Positions 23,844 through 32,715 of a DNA stretch of 64,000 bases are shown here, in pieces. The DNA is taken from the NCBI GenBank assembly GCA_011053055.1, contig DRHT01000015.1, positions 1-64,000 of the forward strand, read 5' to 3'. Source of the stretch: Halopseudomonas sabulinigri (GTDB taxonomy: Bacteria > Pseudomonadota > Gammaproteobacteria > Pseudomonadales > Pseudomonadaceae). Below the pieces are notes generated by a model. The model was given only the letters and a program-made list of their open reading frames with translations, searched no databases and was not told the DNA's origin. How positions within the stretch are numbered: position 1 is the first letter of the stretch; each line of letters opens with the position of its first letter. The position numbers and the translations under genes were made by a program.

Positions 23844-24689
23844 TCAGTACGTGGCCAGCGTTTGGCCGCTCCCGCCTGGTAGCGGTGGGCGCTGGGTGTA
23901 GTCACGTTCTGGCTCGCCTTCGAGCTTCTTCAACAGTTCGTCGAGCTGCTGTGAAGTGCTCTTGTAGTCGTTGCGCAAAGTGTCCAGATCAGCCTTGATC
24001 TGGGTGTGGTTTTTGTCCTGGTCTGCCAGGTGCTGGGCAATGGCTTCGACGCTTTCACCCAGCTCATTGAAGAGGGTGGCGTCCTTGCCTTCTTTGTCCT
24101 TTTGCTTACCCATGATCTCGCGCACGCGGGCGAAGAGACCATCGGCTTTGCTTGGCTCGGCAGGGGTAACGGTCTCGAAGTCGAGATCGATCTCTACCAA
24201 TTCTGAAAACAGATTTTCCGGGTGCAGCTTGCGGCCTGACAATGGGTTGGCGTCTGGGTGCTGCGCTGAGAAAGCTAGCATTTCAGTACCGAGGCTGGCG
24301 GGGCTGTCGGTGACTGCAAGCCCTTCCATGTAGGCCTTGCCGGTATCCGAAAAGCGCGGGTTGAGCTCGATGCTGGTGTAGATCTTTTGGCGCTTTTTGT
24401 TCAGCGCGATCAGTTCATCGGTGGGCTCAATCTGAGCGAACAGTGCTAGGCGCTTGACCCCTGCGACTTCCACTTCTTCTGACTTGAGCGCTACAACGTC
24501 GCCATAAGCGCGGAAGGGACCATCGGCGGTGAGACTACGCAAATGCTCCAGCCACACCCGTGCGCCGTAGGTGTTGGTGTTGTAGCTGGCGGCGGCGTCT
24601 TCGATCCACTGGCGTTCGATCTTGCGGCCGTCGGTGGTGGCGCCTTCTACGGCGACGCGGAAGAACTTGGAGCGAAATTTGGTTGGCAT
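23844..24689 (-). CDS. O: Capsid scaffolding protease gpO
   Basis: 281 residues from the ATG at 24689 (GAGGA upstream), not from the open frame further up. MPTKFRSKFFRVAVEGATTD, YGARVWLEHLRSLTADGPFR and IYTSIELNPRFSDTGKAYME are typical of P2 gpO, whose N-terminal half is a serine protease (His in WLEHLR, Ser in YTSIEL) and C-terminal half a helical scaffold (residues about 190-265). A copy of the late motif stands 87 bp upstream. It heads the O-N-M-L-X-lysis-R-S operon. Confidence 0.93.
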   Translation of the reverse strand: MPTKFRSKFFRVAVEGATTDGRKIERQWIEDAAASYNTNTYGARVWLEHLRSLTADGPFRAYGDVVALKSEEVEVAGVKRLALFAQIEPTDELIALNKKRQKIYTSIELNPRFSDTGKAYMEGLAVTDSPASLGTEMLAFSAQHPDANPLSGRKLHPENLFSELVEIDLDFETVTPAEPSKADGLFARVREIMGKQKDKEGKDATLFNELGESVEAIAQHLADQDKNHTQIKADLDTLRNDYKSTSQQLDELLKKLEGEPERDYTQRPPLPGGSGQTLATY

Positions 24690-24775
24690 GCCTTGCGTCC
24701 TCAATCCTGAAACCTGATAGGTGTTGAGGGCATGGTCGGCAGTGGGAGAGCTGCCAGCAACGCGCAGCAAGTGGG

Positions 24776-24792
24776 GCGGGGGGCGCTACACG
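24776..24792 (-). promoter_or_regulatory. Late-promoter motif between O and P
   Basis: The plus strand reads GCGGGGGGCGCTACACG, one base different from the two other copies. It lies in the 148-bp gap between divergent genes O and P and faces O. I found no copy in the opposite direction for P-Q, so either P-Q uses a different site or the same activator works both ways. Confidence 0.6.
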
Positions 24793-24837
24793 TTAGCGGG
24801 GAGGCTCCGCGCGCGGGAGGGAGTCAGCATCAGCCCC

Positions 24838-26595
24838 ATGAATGCTATTGCTCAAGCTCCAACCGACAGCCGACGCCACGCCAAACTCTTGTTCTGGACG
24901 GGTTGGCGCGTCTGCGATATCGCTGATTACCTGGGCGAGAAAGCAAAGACAGTTCACAGCTGGAAGGACCGAGACGGCTGGGATCGCGCCGATACTGTAG
25001 AGCGAGTGGGCGGTGCATTGGAAGCCCGCTTGGTGCAGCTGATCGTCAAGGATCAGAAAACCGGGGGGGACTTCAAAGAGATCGATTTGCTGCACCGGCA
25101 GCTAGAACGCCAAGCGCGGATCCAGCGCTATCAGGGCGGTGGCACTGAAACTGATCTCAACCCCAACATCGCTGCTCGCAACGATGGCCCGAAAAAGCCG
25201 CCGACGCGCAACGAGCTGAGCGAAGAGCAAATCGAGAAGCTGGTTGATGCTTTCCGTGAGGGTTGTTTCGATTACCAGCTGGACTGGTACCGCGCCGGCA
25301 ACATGCGCACGCGCATGATCCTAAAGTCTCGGCAGATTGGCGCTACCTGGTACTTCGCCCGCGAGGCGCTGATCGATGCGATCACCACCGGGCGCAACCA
25401 GATTTTTCTATCCGCCAGTAAGGCGCAAGCGCACCAGTTTAAAACCTACATGCAGACGTTCTTGATGGAAGTAGTCGGCGTGAAGCTGACCGGCGATCCC
25501 ATTGTCTTATGGAACGGGGCAGAGCTGCATTTTCTGGGTACCAACTACCGAACGGCGCAAGGCCGCAGCGGAAACTTTTACTTTGATGAGTTTTTTTGGG
25601 TCCAGGGCTTCGACCAGATCAACAAAGTGGCCAGCGGCATGGCCCTGCACAAGAAGTGGCGCAAAACCTATTTCAGTACGCCATCCACCATGGCGCATGA
25701 GGCCTACACCCTTTGGACTGGCGAGCGGCGAAACAAGCGTTTGCCCGCTGATAAGCGCGTCAAGATTGATGTTGGCCATGACACCTTGCAGCCTGGCCGG
25801 CTGAGTGAAGACCGTATATGGCGGCAGATCGTCACAATTTTGGATGCGGCCGGGCGGGGATGTGACCTGTTTGATTTGGAAGAGCTGCGCGAAGAGTACA
25901 GCCCGGAAGAGTTCAACAACCTGCTGATGTGCCTGTTTATTGATGACGGTGATTCGATCTTCCCGCTCAAGCTATTGCAGCCCTGCATGGTGGATACCTG
26001 GGAGGCGTGGGATGACTACAAGCCGTTTGCCGCCAGGCCACTGGCTGACCGTCCGGTGTGGGTGGGTTATGACCCTGCTGAAAATGGCGACAGCGCCGGC
26101 TTGGTGGTAGTTGCTCCACCGTTAGTGGCTGGTGGGCCATTCCGGGTAATAGAGCGCCATCAGTTCCGGGGCATGGACTTTCAGGCCCAGGCTGAGTTTA
26201 TCCGCAAGGTCACGCAGCGTTACCGGGTTACCTATATCGGGCTTGATACCACCGGCATGGGCTCAGGCGTGGCGCAGCTAGTGCGGCAGTTCTTCCCAGG
26301 CTTAACCACATTCAGCTACTCGCCAGAGGTCAAGGTGCGGTTGGTGATGAAAGCCATGGACGTGATTCGCAACGCCCGCCTGCAGTTTGATGCCGGCTGG
26401 ACCGACCTGGCCGCCAGCTTGATGGCTATTCGCAAAACCATGACCCCCAGCGGTAGACAGATGACCTTTGTGGCTGGCCGCACAGACGATACCGGCCACG
26501 CAGATTTGGCGTGGTCACTTTTTCATGCACTACACAACGAGCCGCTTGAAGGCCGAAACGGCGCCAATACGGCAAGAATGGAGATTATTGGATGA
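24838..26595 (+). CDS. P: Terminase large subunit gpP
   Basis: 585 residues from the ATG at 24838 (MNAIAQAPTDSRRHAKLLFW); the open frame upstream is composed like intergenic DNA. It has a helix-turn-helix-like start (RVCDIADYLGEKAKTVHSWK), an ATPase domain (LKSRQIGATWYFAREALIDA as Walker A; FYFDEFFW as Walker B) and a nuclease domain (VGYDPAENGDSAGLVV, with GLDTTGMGSGVAQLV). It drives DNA packaging and cuts cos. It is coupled to the portal gene Q by 4 bp. Confidence 0.94.
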   Translation: MNAIAQAPTDSRRHAKLLFWTGWRVCDIADYLGEKAKTVHSWKDRDGWDRADTVERVGGALEARLVQLIVKDQKTGGDFKEIDLLHRQLERQARIQRYQGGGTETDLNPNIAARNDGPKKPPTRNELSEEQIEKLVDAFREGCFDYQLDWYRAGNMRTRMILKSRQIGATWYFAREALIDAITTGRNQIFLSASKAQAHQFKTYMQTFLMEVVGVKLTGDPIVLWNGAELHFLGTNYRTAQGRSGNFYFDEFFWVQGFDQINKVASGMALHKKWRKTYFSTPSTMAHEAYTLWTGERRNKRLPADKRVKIDVGHDTLQPGRLSEDRIWRQIVTILDAAGRGCDLFDLEELREEYSPEEFNNLLMCLFIDDGDSIFPLKLLQPCMVDTWEAWDDYKPFAARPLADRPVWVGYDPAENGDSAGLVVVAPPLVAGGPFRVIERHQFRGMDFQAQAEFIRKVTQRYRVTYIGLDTTGMGSGVAQLVRQFFPGLTTFSYSPEVKVRLVMKAMDVIRNARLQFDAGWTDLAASLMAIRKTMTPSGRQMTFVAGRTDDTGHADLAWSLFHALHNEPLEGRNGANTARMEIIG

Positions 26596-27605
26596 GCAAC
26601 GAGACACCCGCAGCCAGCCCGCAAAACGGCATTCAGGCGTTCACTTTCGGCGACCCTATGCCGGTGCTCGATAGCCGCGAAATACTCGACCACCTTGAAT
26701 GCTGGATGAACGGCAAGTGGTATGAGCCGCCCCTTTCTTTGAATGGCCTAGCCAAGGCGACCAGGGCATCGGTATTCCTGCAATCGGGGCTGATGTTCAA
26801 GCGCAACATGTTGAGTAGTTCGTTTGTACCGAATCGGCTGCTGAGCCGGCCGCACTTCGAGCAGTTCGCGCTCGACTTCCTATGGAGTGGTAATTCATAT
26901 CTTGAGCTTCAAGAAAACCGTTTGCGCGAGCCAATGCGTTTACTCCCTACGCTGTCGAAGTACACCCGCCGTGGTGCGGATCTAGATACCTACTACCAGG
27001 TGCGCGGCTGGAAGGATGAACACGAATTCAAAAAGGGGTCGGTGTTCCACCTGCGCGAAGCGGACATAAATCAGGATATCTACGGTGTGCCTGAGTGGTA
27101 CGCCGCGTTGCATAGCGCTCTGCTGAATGAGTCGGCCACGCTATTCCGGCGCAAGTATTACCAGAACGGATCACACGCGGGGTTTGTGCTTTACATCAAC
27201 GACACCGTGCACGATGAACAAGACATCAGCGCCATCAGCGACGCAATGAAGCAAAGCAAAGGCCCTGGTAACTTCCGCAACCTGCTGGTGTACGCACCAG
27301 GTGGCAAAAAAGATGGCCTGCAGGTGATACCGATCAGTGAAGTGGCTGCAAAGGATGATTTCGGGGCAATCAAGAATGTCAGCCGTGACGATCAGTTGGC
27401 CGCGCTCCGGGTGCCGCCCCAGTTGCTGGGGATTGTGCCGGCCAATGCGGGCGGGTTTGGCTCTTCCCGCGAAGCAACCCAGACCTGGACCGACAACGAG
27501 TTGCGACCACTGCAGGCTCGGTTCACCGCGCTGAATGATTGGATCGGTGAAGAGGTGATCAGTTTCAACAACGACTTGCAGCCGCCGAGCACACGACTGA
27601 GCTGA
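26592..27605 (+). CDS. Q: Portal protein gpQ
   Basis: The 337-residue protein shows P2 Q features: FTFGDPMPVLDSREILDHLE near the N-terminus, KATRASVFLQSGLMFKRNML, YLELQENRLREPMRLLPTLS and VPPQLLGIVPANAGGFGSSR. It forms the ring through which DNA enters and leaves the head. The ATG overlaps the P stop. A strong terminator follows 21 bp after its stop, and the prophage end lies 0.85 kb further. Confidence 0.94.
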   Translation: MSNETPAASPQNGIQAFTFGDPMPVLDSREILDHLECWMNGKWYEPPLSLNGLAKATRASVFLQSGLMFKRNMLSSSFVPNRLLSRPHFEQFALDFLWSGNSYLELQENRLREPMRLLPTLSKYTRRGADLDTYYQVRGWKDEHEFKKGSVFHLREADINQDIYGVPEWYAALHSALLNESATLFRRKYYQNGSHAGFVLYINDTVHDEQDISAISDAMKQSKGPGNFRNLLVYAPGGKKDGLQVIPISEVAAKDDFGAIKNVSRDDQLAALRVPPQLLGIVPANAGGFGSSREATQTWTDNELRPLQARFTALNDWIGEEVISFNNDLQPPSTRLS

Positions 27606-27626
27606 ATCAACGAGCATCAAAACAAG

Positions 27627-27648
27627 CCGCCGTCCAGGCGGTTTTTTT
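27627..27648 (+). terminator. Rho-independent terminator after Q
   Basis: CCGCC and GGCGG enclose the loop GTCCA, followed by seven T. It ends the rightward P-Q transcript. Confidence 0.85.
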
Positions 27649-28461
27649 GTGCCTGTGCCCCCTAGAAAATATGTGAGCCAAGGCACGAAAAACCCCATCA
27701 AATCATAGCATTTGTAGGCCTCTAGCACCATCAAAAACGACCTACAGACCAGCAATAGCGGGCGCTGAAGCCCCGGTCTGCCAGCAGCGCCCAGGCCGCC
27801 CCAGGAGGCCCATTCAGCACCCGGCGCGCGCAGTCTTCTCCCCACCTCACCTGCCGGCTTAACGTGTCGCTTTTTCTGCAGCCCTGCAGTCAGCTCTAGC
27901 CCCTTTGATTCCAGGGGCCTTGGGTGAAGCTAAAGGCGCACCAGTTCCGCGTAATTCCGCGCTCATGGGTGTTTTGTGACCCTTGTTGCCAGGGCTTTGC
28001 TCAGGTTCGCATGTCAAAAAACGTAATCTTTGCAATCAGCGGGTAATGGCGGCGTGAAATCCCCGTTATTGCTGGGGTGTAGGTGTTACAAGCAAAGGTG
28101 ATTTGGCGTAACTGAAAATGTAATTTTTGTGTAAGTGATTGATTTAAAAGAGGCTGTTTTTTCACGAAAATTGCAGTGGCAAAACGTAATATGGTTACCT
28201 CAAATTGCATTAAAATTACGATTAAGATTTTTATATAAGGTAATGATTTTAATAGGTAAATATGGTTTATATATAAGTGATTACATTAATTACCTTTTAT
28301 TGACTTAAAAACCTAAAATCTCAGCTTCCTCCATGCCCTGGCCGTTTACATTCCTTGCTCAGATCTGACTGGGAACACTCTGGGAACACAGATACCGCTT
28401 TTACTCTCGCGCTATCCATGTAGAATGCGGCCTCTGACGGGCCAGCGCATGCGTTGGTGGA
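27649..28461. other. Gene-free AT-rich prophage end
   Basis: No reading frame here looks coding: the longer ones on the minus strand lack ribosome-binding sites and family resemblance. From about 28,090 to 28,320 the DNA is strongly AT-rich, with several GGTAA/GGTTACC-like words and runs suited to IHF bending, which is usual next to a phage attachment core. In phiCTX the toxin gene ctx occupies the interval between the attachment site and Q; here that place appears empty. Confidence 0.5.
28369..28389 (+). repeat. Direct repeat, possible integrase arm sites
   Basis: CTGGGAACAC occurs twice (28369-28378 and 28380-28389), 73 bp before the attachment core. Short direct repeats at this distance from the core are typical of arm-type binding sites of tyrosine integrases. 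The assignment is by position only. Confidence 0.4.
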
Positions 28462-28484
28462 TTCGAGTCTCTCCGTCCGCACCA
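28462..28484 (+). other. Right attachment site: displaced 3' end of a tRNA-Leu gene
   Basis: The 23 bases from TTCGAGTCTCTCC to GTCCGCACCA are the T-loop, T-stem 3' half, acceptor 3' strand and CCA of a bacterial tRNA-Leu. The bases before them do not complete the T stem or the rest of a tRNA, so this is a fragment and not a gene. A phage that integrates into the 3' end of a tRNA gene leaves this pattern; the intact, reconstituted tRNA-Leu should be beyond the left end of the prophage. Confidence 0.75.
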
Positions 28485-28579
28485 TTTAATCAGCTATTGT
28501 CTTTTTCAAGACGGTTGATGATGTGTAGAAAGGCCTGTTTGAGCTGTATTCCGTTCAACTCAGTGCTAAATATCGTAAG

Positions 28580-28626
28580 AAGCCGCTCCCAAACAGCCGT
28601 TCACTGGCTGCTAAGCGCGGCTTTTT
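28580..28626 (+). terminator. Terminator left from the tRNA-Leu transcript
   Basis: AAGCCGC pairs with GCGGCTT around an inner hairpin (CAGCC ... GGCTG), followed by TTTTT. It lies about 100 bp after the displaced tRNA 3' end and before tig, where it would originally have ended the tRNA-Leu transcript. Confidence 0.7.
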
Positions 28627-28994
28627 GCGTTTCTGGTGTTTGGGTTTTATGTGTTTTCGGTGTTGACGCCTGCGCGGTGAGCCAACACTGAGAGGGTGTT
28701 GTCGGCTGGTTGCAGGTTTACGAGTCAGTTGAATGGTCATGAGCTCTCTACCAATTCAAGTGCTCACCCTTGAATTTGGTTGCCTCCGCATTCATATCAT
28801 TACAATCGCGTCTTGGTTTAATCGAGAAAAAGAGACGACTGTGTCGCTATCTGCCCGCTCTGAGGCGATATCTGTGCAGTGGTGCCGCCTGTTTGCGCTG
28901 GCGGTGATGACTTCTACGCTTCAAGCGCATAGAATGTCGTCCCTTTGCGATTCACCAAATACATAATTCATTGTCTGTTGAACGAGGAATTTCC
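28627..28994. other. Leader region of tig, no gene seen
   Basis: No coding frame is convincing. A weak promoter-like pair TTGAAT (28770-28775) and TATCAT (28795-28800) has a long 19-base spacer, so the tig promoter is not settled. Nothing else stands out. Confidence 0.35.
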
Positions 28995-30341
28995 ATGCAA
29001 GTTTCGGTTGAAACCACCTCCGGCCTCGAGCGCCGCATGACCATTGGCGTTCCTGCCGATCGTATTGAAAGCGAGGTCAATAAGCGCCTGCAGCAGACTG
29101 CACAGCGTGCGAAGGTCGATGGTTTCCGTCCAGGCAAGGTGCCGATGAGCGTTATCCGCAAGCGCTATGGCGCTTCTGCTCATCAGGAAGTGATCGGCGA
29201 AGTTATTCAGTCCACCTTCTATGAAGCCATCATGCAGGAAAAGCTGACTCCGGCCGGTGCGCCGAATGTTGAGCCCAAGAGCATGGAAGAGGGTAAGGAT
29301 TTCGAGTACACCGCAACCTTCGAAGTTTATCCTGAAATCACTTTGGCCGAGTTTGACGGCATTAAAGTTGAGCGTCTTGAGTCTGAAGTGACCGACGCTG
29401 ATCTGGATACCATGCTGGAAACCCTGCGCAAGCAGAACACCCGTTTTGAAACCGTTGAGCGTGCTGCGCAGAACGATGACCAGCTGACTATCGATTTTGT
29501 TGGCAAGGTTGACGGCGAAGCTTTCCAGGGCGGCACTGCCGACGATAGCAATATCGTACTGGGTTCCGGTCGTATGATTCCTGGTTTCGAAGAAGGTTTG
29601 GTGGGTGCTAAGGCTGGCGACAGTCTGACACTGAACGTGACCTTCCCAGAGGATTACCAGAATCTGGATCTGGCCGGTAAAGCTGCCGAGTTCGACGTTA
29701 CCGTCAAGGCAGTTGCAGAGCCTGCGTTGCCTGAGCTGAACGAAGAATTCTTTGCTCAGTTTGGTGTTAGCGAAGGCGGTATCGAAGGCTTCCGCGCTGA
29801 AGTTCGTAAGAACATGGAGCGTGAGCTGAATCAGGCGATCAAAACCAAGGTTAAAGCCCAGGTAATGGACGGTCTGCTGGAAACCAACACCGTTGATGTA
29901 CCTAAGGCGCTGGTTGCCAACGAAATCGACCGTCTGCGCGAGCAAGCTGTGCAGCAGTTTGGTGGCTCCAATATTCAGGCCAGCCAACTGCCTGCTGAGC
30001 TGTTTGAAGAGCAGGCCAAGCGTCGCGTTAGCTTGGGTCTGGTTGTGGCTGAAGTGGTCAAGAAGAATGACATCAAGCCCGACAACGATCGCGTGCGCAC
30101 CATGATCGAAGAGCTGGCCGCTGCTTACCAGGAACCTGAGCAGGTCATCAACTGGTACTACCAGAATGAGCAGCAGCTGGGCGAGATTCAGTCGGTTGTG
30201 CTGGAAGAACAAGTGGTGGATACTGTGTTACAGAAGGCGCAGGTAACCGATAAAAAGGTAGCCTACGAAGAAGCCGTTAAGCCCGCGCAGCCTGCACAGG
30301 TTGAAGCTGGCGAAGCGGAAGAGAACAGCGCAGACGAGTAA
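28995..30341 (+). CDS. tig: Trigger factor (ribosome-bound chaperone and prolyl isomerase)
   Basis: 448 residues from the ATG at 28995, behind GAGGAATTTCC; an upstream in-frame start at 28971 is not supported. The ribosome-binding loop is seen in [19 protein letters not shown] (residues about 42-60), the FKBP-type isomerase domain spans about 150-245 ([39 protein letters not shown]) and a helical C-terminal chaperone domain follows. It meets nascent chains at the exit tunnel. It heads the conserved tig-clpP-clpX-lon cluster. Length is normal; the C-terminus is acidic. Confidence 0.97.
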   Translation: MQVSVETTSGLERRMTIGVPADRIESEVNKRLQQTAQRAKVDGFRPGKVPMSVIRKRYGASAHQEVIGEVIQSTFYEAIMQEKLTPAGAPNVEPKSMEEGKDFEYTATFEVYPEITLAEFDGIKVERLESEVTDADLDTMLETLRKQNTRFETVERAAQNDDQLTIDFVGKVDGEAFQGGTADDSNIVLGSGRMIPGFEEGLVGAKAGDSLTLNVTFPEDYQNLDLAGKAAEFDVTVKAVAEPALPELNEEFFAQFGVSEGGIEGFRAEVRKNMERELNQAIKTKVKAQVMDGLLETNTVDVPKALVANEIDRLREQAVQQFGGSNIQASQLPAELFEEQAKRRVSLGLVVAEVVKKNDIKPDNDRVRTMIEELAAAYQEPEQVINWYYQNEQQLGEIQSVVLEEQVVDTVLQKAQVTDKKVAYEEAVKPAQPAQVEAGEAEENSADE

Positions 30342-30363
30342 TCTCGTTGCCGTTTTTCGCTAA

Positions 30364-30391
30364 CGAGAGCCAGCCTTCGGGCTGGCTCTCG
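30364..30391 (+). terminator. Strong hairpin between tig and clpP
   Basis: A 12-bp perfect stem (CGAGAGCCAGCC with GGCTGGCTCTCG) is closed by the very stable tetraloop TTCG. Only a weak T-rich stretch (TGTTTTCG) follows, so it may be a partial terminator or an mRNA-processing or stabilising element. Confidence 0.6.
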
Positions 30392-30428
30392 TGTTTTCGT
30401 GACATGCTTATTGGAGTGACAGGAATCC

Positions 30429-31070
30429 ATGACCTATAACAGCTTTTCGCAGTTTCCACCGGACGTGCAGGCCGCCGGCGGTCTGGTACCAATGGTTGTT
30501 GAACAATCCGCCCGTGGTGAGCGCTCCTACGACATCTACTCTCGCCTGCTGAAAGAGCGGGTAATCTTCCTCGTGGGTCAGGTCGAAGATTACATGGCCA
30601 ATCTGGTCGTTGCGCAGTTGTTGTTCCTTGAGTCGGAAAACCCCGACAAGGATATTCACCTGTACATCAACTCTCCAGGTGGCTCGGTCACTGCTGGCAT
30701 GGCGATTTATGACACCATGCAGTTCATCAAGCCGAATGTCAGCACGCTGTGTATTGGTCAGGCTTGCAGCATGGGTGCTCTGTTGTTGGCGGGCGGTGCT
30801 CCAGGCAAACGCTATTGCTTGCCGCATGCGCGCATGATGATCCACCAGCCGCTGGGCGGTTTCCAAGGCCAAGCCTCGGATATTGAGATTCATGCCCGCG
30901 AAATCCTGTTCATCCGTGAGCGCCTGAACAAGGTGTTGGCAGATCATACCGGGCAGCCGCTGGAAGTGATCGAGCGTGATACCGACCGTGACCGCTTTAT
31001 GAGTGGTTCTGAGGCAGTTGATTACGGTCTGATCGATAAGATGCTGGATTCGCGTCCAAGCGCTGAGTAA
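30429..31070 (+). CDS. clpP: ATP-dependent Clp protease, proteolytic subunit
   Basis: The 213-residue serine protease has the catalytic triad S114 (in [10 protein letters not shown]), H139 (MMIHQPLGG) and D188 (RDTDRDRF). The N-terminal propeptide-like part precedes [20 protein letters not shown]. It assembles into two stacked seven-membered rings and works with ClpX or ClpA. AGGA stands 7 bp before the ATG. The gene follows tig and precedes clpX, the standard gammaproteobacterial order. Confidence 0.97.
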   Translation: MTYNSFSQFPPDVQAAGGLVPMVVEQSARGERSYDIYSRLLKERVIFLVGQVEDYMANLVVAQLLFLESENPDKDIHLYINSPGGSVTAGMAIYDTMQFIKPNVSTLCIGQACSMGALLLAGGAPGKRYCLPHARMMIHQPLGGFQGQASDIEIHAREILFIRERLNKVLADHTGQPLEVIERDTDRDRFMSGSEAVDYGLIDKMLDSRPSAE

Positions 31071-31091
31071 CCATTTGTTTCATGCCGGTGA

Positions 31092-31121
31092 ACCCCGCAC
31101 TGACTGCCGTTAGTGTGGGGT
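31092..31121 (+). repeat. Hairpin between clpP and clpX
   Basis: ACCCCGCACT and AGTGTGGGGT (one G-T pair) flank a 10-base loop. No T-run follows, so transcription probably reads on to clpX with some attenuation or processing. Confidence 0.45.
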
Positions 31122-31245
31122 GCTGCTTCATTGCAGTGCCTGAATAACGGGGCTGACAGGTGCATGTTGATCGGGTCGCACTTGCAAAGTGGGCACAATG
31201 CCCCCATCTTTATATTCAAGAGCGACTTAAGAGTAGGGGTTTTCG

Positions 31246-32529
31246 ATGACCGATATTACTGGGAAGAGTGACGACAACGGCAAGCTGTTGTATTGCTCCT
31301 TCTGCGGCAAGAGCCAGCATGAAGTGCGCAAGCTGATTGCCGGCCCCTCCGTGTTTATCTGCGATGAGTGCGTTGATCTGTGTAACGACATCATTCGCGA
31401 GGAAGTGCAGGAAAGTCAGGCTGAGAGCAATAATCAAAAATTGCCTACGCCAGTTGAGATTTGCACCATTCTTGATCAGTACGTCATTGGTCAGGAACGC
31501 GCTAAAAAAGTACTCTCTGTTGCCGTATACAACCACTACAAGCGGTTGAATCAGCGCCAGGGTAAAGATGAAGTCGAGTTGGGCAAGAGCAACATCCTGC
31601 TTATCGGTCCTACCGGTTCGGGTAAAACGCTGTTGGCCGAAACTCTGGCGCGTCTGTTGAACGTACCCTTTACCATTGCCGACGCCACCACGCTGACCGA
31701 AGCCGGTTACGTTGGTGAAGATGTAGAAAACATCATTCAGAAGCTACTGCAGAAGTGCGACTACGACGTAGAGAAAGCCCAAATGGGTATTGTCTACATT
31801 GATGAAATCGACAAGATTTCGCGCAAGTCTGATAACCCTTCTATTACCCGTGACGTATCGGGCGAAGGTGTACAGCAAGCACTGTTGAAGTTGATCGAAG
31901 GCACGGTTGCCTCCGTACCGCCCCAGGGTGGACGCAAGCATCCGCAGCAGGAATTTTTGCAGGTAGATACCCGTAATATCCTGTTCATCTGTGGTGGTGC
32001 TTTTGCCGGTCTGGAAAAGGTCATTCGTGATCGTTCCGAGAAGAGCGGTATTGGTTTCAACGCCACTGTGCGCAGTAAAGATGGCGGTAAGAAGGTCGGT
32101 GACGCGCTGAAAGAAGTTGAACCGGATGATCTGGTGCGTTTTGGCCTGATCCCTGAGTTCGTTGGTCGTCTACCGGTTATCGCAACCTTGAATGAGCTGG
32201 ATGAGGATGCGCTGATCCAGATTCTGACTGAGCCGAAGAACGCGTTAACTAAGCAATATGCGCGTCTATTCGACATGGAAGGGGTAGAGCTGGAGTTCCG
32301 TACTGATGCGTTGAAGGCTATTTCTTCACGCGCTCTGGAGCGTAAATCCGGTGCTCGAGGCCTGCGTTCCATTCTGGAAAGTGTGTTGCTGGAAACCATG
32401 TTTGAGATTCCATCAGCCGAAAACGTCAGTAAGGTAGTGATCGATGAGAACGTCATCAAAGGTGATGCTAAGCCTTTGCTGATTTACGAAACGGTCGAGC
32501 AGCCACCAAAGGCTATGCCTGAGGATTGA
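31246..32529 (+). CDS. clpX: ATP-dependent Clp protease, ATPase subunit ClpX
   Basis: The 427-residue AAA+ unfoldase has an N-terminal zinc domain ([19 protein letters not shown], then [10 protein letters not shown]), Walker A GPTGSGKT, the pore loop GYVGEDVE, Walker [10 protein letters not shown] and sensor-2 region [13 protein letters not shown]. It recognises tagged substrates and feeds them to ClpP. Length and motifs are intact. AGGGG precedes the ATG by about 5 bases. A strong terminator follows. Confidence 0.97.
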   Translation: MTDITGKSDDNGKLLYCSFCGKSQHEVRKLIAGPSVFICDECVDLCNDIIREEVQESQAESNNQKLPTPVEICTILDQYVIGQERAKKVLSVAVYNHYKRLNQRQGKDEVELGKSNILLIGPTGSGKTLLAETLARLLNVPFTIADATTLTEAGYVGEDVENIIQKLLQKCDYDVEKAQMGIVYIDEIDKISRKSDNPSITRDVSGEGVQQALLKLIEGTVASVPPQGGRKHPQQEFLQVDTRNILFICGGAFAGLEKVIRDRSEKSGIGFNATVRSKDGGKKVGDALKEVEPDDLVRFGLIPEFVGRLPVIATLNELDEDALIQILTEPKNALTKQYARLFDMEGVELEFRTDALKAISSRALERKSGARGLRSILESVLLETMFEIPSAENVSKVVIDENVIKGDAKPLLIYETVEQPPKAMPED

Positions 32530-32542
32530 TCTGCAAGTCGTT

Positions 32543-32577
32543 GATTGCGCCGCCACTTTGGCGGCGCAATCGTTTTT
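32543..32577 (+). terminator. Rho-independent terminator after clpX
   Basis: GATTGCGCCGCC pairs perfectly with GGCGGCGCAATC around ACTTT and is followed by GTTTTT. It separates clpX from lon, which therefore needs its own promoter. Confidence 0.9.
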
Positions 32578-32715
32578 GCTATACGCAAAATGCGGCAATA
32601 TTATTACGCTCTCCCTGCTTGTTTTTTCCTTTCCTAGCCCCCATCTTGAATTCATGGACTTTTCATATTTCGGCGCCGCTGTATCTGCGCGCCCCTCAGC
32701 GAGTGAGCCTCAGCC

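Noticed and set aside
27171-27845. 224-codon frame on the minus strand across the end of Q
   Set aside because: Mostly antisense to Q and extends through the terminator; composition is not protein-like.
28001-28210. 69-codon minus-strand frame in the AT-rich prophage end
   Set aside because: No ribosome-binding site and no recognisable domain; chance frame in AT-rich DNA is more likely.
28400-28484. Complete tRNA-Leu gene at the prophage border
   Set aside because: Only the last 23 bases match; the T stem and the other arms cannot be formed with upstream bases.
28968-30212. 414-codon open frame on the minus strand
   Set aside because: It is the antisense shadow of tig, with no ribosome-binding site and no family resemblance; tig has all expected motifs.
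32645-32675. Heat-shock (sigma-32) promoter for lon: CTTGAA followed by an AT-rich block
   Set aside because: The -10 part does not match CCCCAT at the right distance; too weak to list.
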